A DNA stretch of 5,014 nt from Cytophagales bacterium (GTDB lineage Bacteria; Bacteroidota; Bacteroidia; Cytophagales; 172606-1), in assembly GCA_025455595.1 (NCBI GenBank), contig JALOMD010000319.1:1-5014 (forward strand), given 5' to 3'. This document shows positions 4,351 to 5,014 of the stretch, one piece after another. The first letter of the stretch is position 1. Every line of letters begins with the position of its first letter. The notes below the pieces were generated by a model. The model saw only the letters and a program-made list of their open reading frames with translations, did not search any database and was not told the DNA's origin. The translations under genes were made by a program, and so were the position numbers.

Positions 4351-5014
4351 ATGAAGCACTTTTTGCTGTTTTCCTGTCTTCTGTGCCTGCTGGCAGTCGC
4401 ATCAGTGGCAGCCCAACCCAAAGTGCTGGTCGTGACGGCGCACCCGGACGACGAGACGACTTTCTCAGTGACGCTGTACAAAATCGCCCGCGACCTGAAA
4501 GGCACCGTTGACCTGGCCCTGCTCACCGACGGACAAGGCGGCTTCAACGGCTCCGAACTCGGCTCGCAGTACTACGGCCTCAACCTTACGGATTCTGCAA
4601 CGGGCCGGGCCTACTTGCCCGCCATCCGCAAGCAGGAATTGATGAACAGCGGCCGCATCATCGGCATCCGCAACTATTTTTTCCTCGATCAAAAGGACGA
4701 CTATTACTCGCAAAACCCGAAACCGTACCTCGACGGACGCAACTGGGACATGGCTTTCATCGAAAAGCGGCTCGACGACGTTCTTGCCAAAGGCGGGTAT
4801 GACTTTGTGTTCACCATGCTGCCCGACTCCACGCAACATGCGCACCACAAGACGGCCACGCTGGCCGCGTTGCGGGCGGTGCAACGCTACAAAGGCCCGA
4901 AAAAACCGGTGGTGCTGGGCGGCAAGGAACAGAACATCGGCTACGAAATCCAGTTCGCCGAACTGAAAGGCTACCCCGAAACGCGCATCCGCAAAGGTGC
5001 GCCGCTACAGACGT
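4351..5014 (+). CDS. Secreted PIG-L/LmbE-family zinc deacetylase (partial, 3' end cut)
   Basis: The ATG at 4351 opens a frame that stays open to the window end, giving 221 complete codons. Residues 1-21 are a clear signal peptide (MKHFLLF, then a Leu/Ala-rich core ending VAA before QPK). The mature protein begins with KVLVVTAHPDDE; His31, Asp33, Asp34 and Glu35 form the family zinc and catalytic motif. A second metal-ligand motif of HxxH type is seen as HAHH at residues 163-166. These features mark the PIG-L/LmbE fold, whose characterised members remove acetyl groups from N-acetylglucosaminyl compounds. The substrate here is unknown. Export suggests it acts in the periplasm or at the surface. 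It is divergent from the receptor gene and has no Shine-Dalgarno sequence. The missing part is the C-terminus beyond the window; no frameshift is seen. Confidence 0.92.
   Translation, partial: MKHFLLFSCLLCLLAVASVAAQPKVLVVTAHPDDETTFSVTLYKIARDLKGTVDLALLTDGQGGFNGSELGSQYYGLNLTDSATGRAYLPAIRKQELMNSGRIIGIRNYFFLDQKDDYYSQNPKPYLDGRNWDMAFIEKRLDDVLAKGGYDFVFTMLPDSTQHAHHKTATLAALRAVQRYKGPKKPVVLGGKEQNIGYEIQFAELKGYPETRIRKGAPLQT

Overview
The window looks like chromosomal DNA from a member of the Bacteroidota, most likely a Cytophagales-type organism of moderately high G+C. The genus cannot be fixed from the sequence alone. The evidence is a TonB-dependent receptor with an N-terminal carboxypeptidase-regulatory-like domain, paired on the same strand with a DUF4249-type lipoprotein. 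Shine-Dalgarno sequences are missing ahead of the starts, as is usual for this phylum.

Layout from left to right: (1) Positions 1-44 appear to hold the last codons of a rightward gene. (2) Positions 45-205 are a convergent intergenic gap with two hairpin repeats. (3) A DUF4249-type lipoprotein gene runs leftward, 206-1189; its signal-peptide n-region is encoded by repeat-like DNA. (4) Positions 1190-1488 separate the lipoprotein from its partner and are almost entirely repeats: a large nested G+C-rich inverted repeat flanked by two copies of a small 31-nt palindrome. (5) The receptor gene runs leftward, 1489-3921, with an 810-residue product. (6) Positions 3922-4350 are a divergent promoter region with several inverted repeats. 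(7) A secreted PIG-L/LmbE-type deacetylase runs rightward from 4351 and is cut by the window end.

How the genes may work together: the receptor would import, or otherwise handle, an unidentified ligand at the outer membrane using TonB energy. The DUF4249 lipoprotein would be its surface or periplasmic partner and is encoded just downstream. The deacetylase is divergently transcribed and exported, so a shared glycan-related role is possible, but nothing in the sequence proves it.

The most interesting signal is not a gene. A 31-nt palindrome with 14-nt arms and a three-base A/T centre occurs five times in 4 kb in more or less degraded form. Four copies are intergenic. One lies inside the receptor gene and encodes its signal-peptide cleavage region. 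Two of the copies sit about 35 nt downstream of the receptor and lipoprotein stop codons. I see no transposase, CRISPR array, RNA gene or obviously new protein system.
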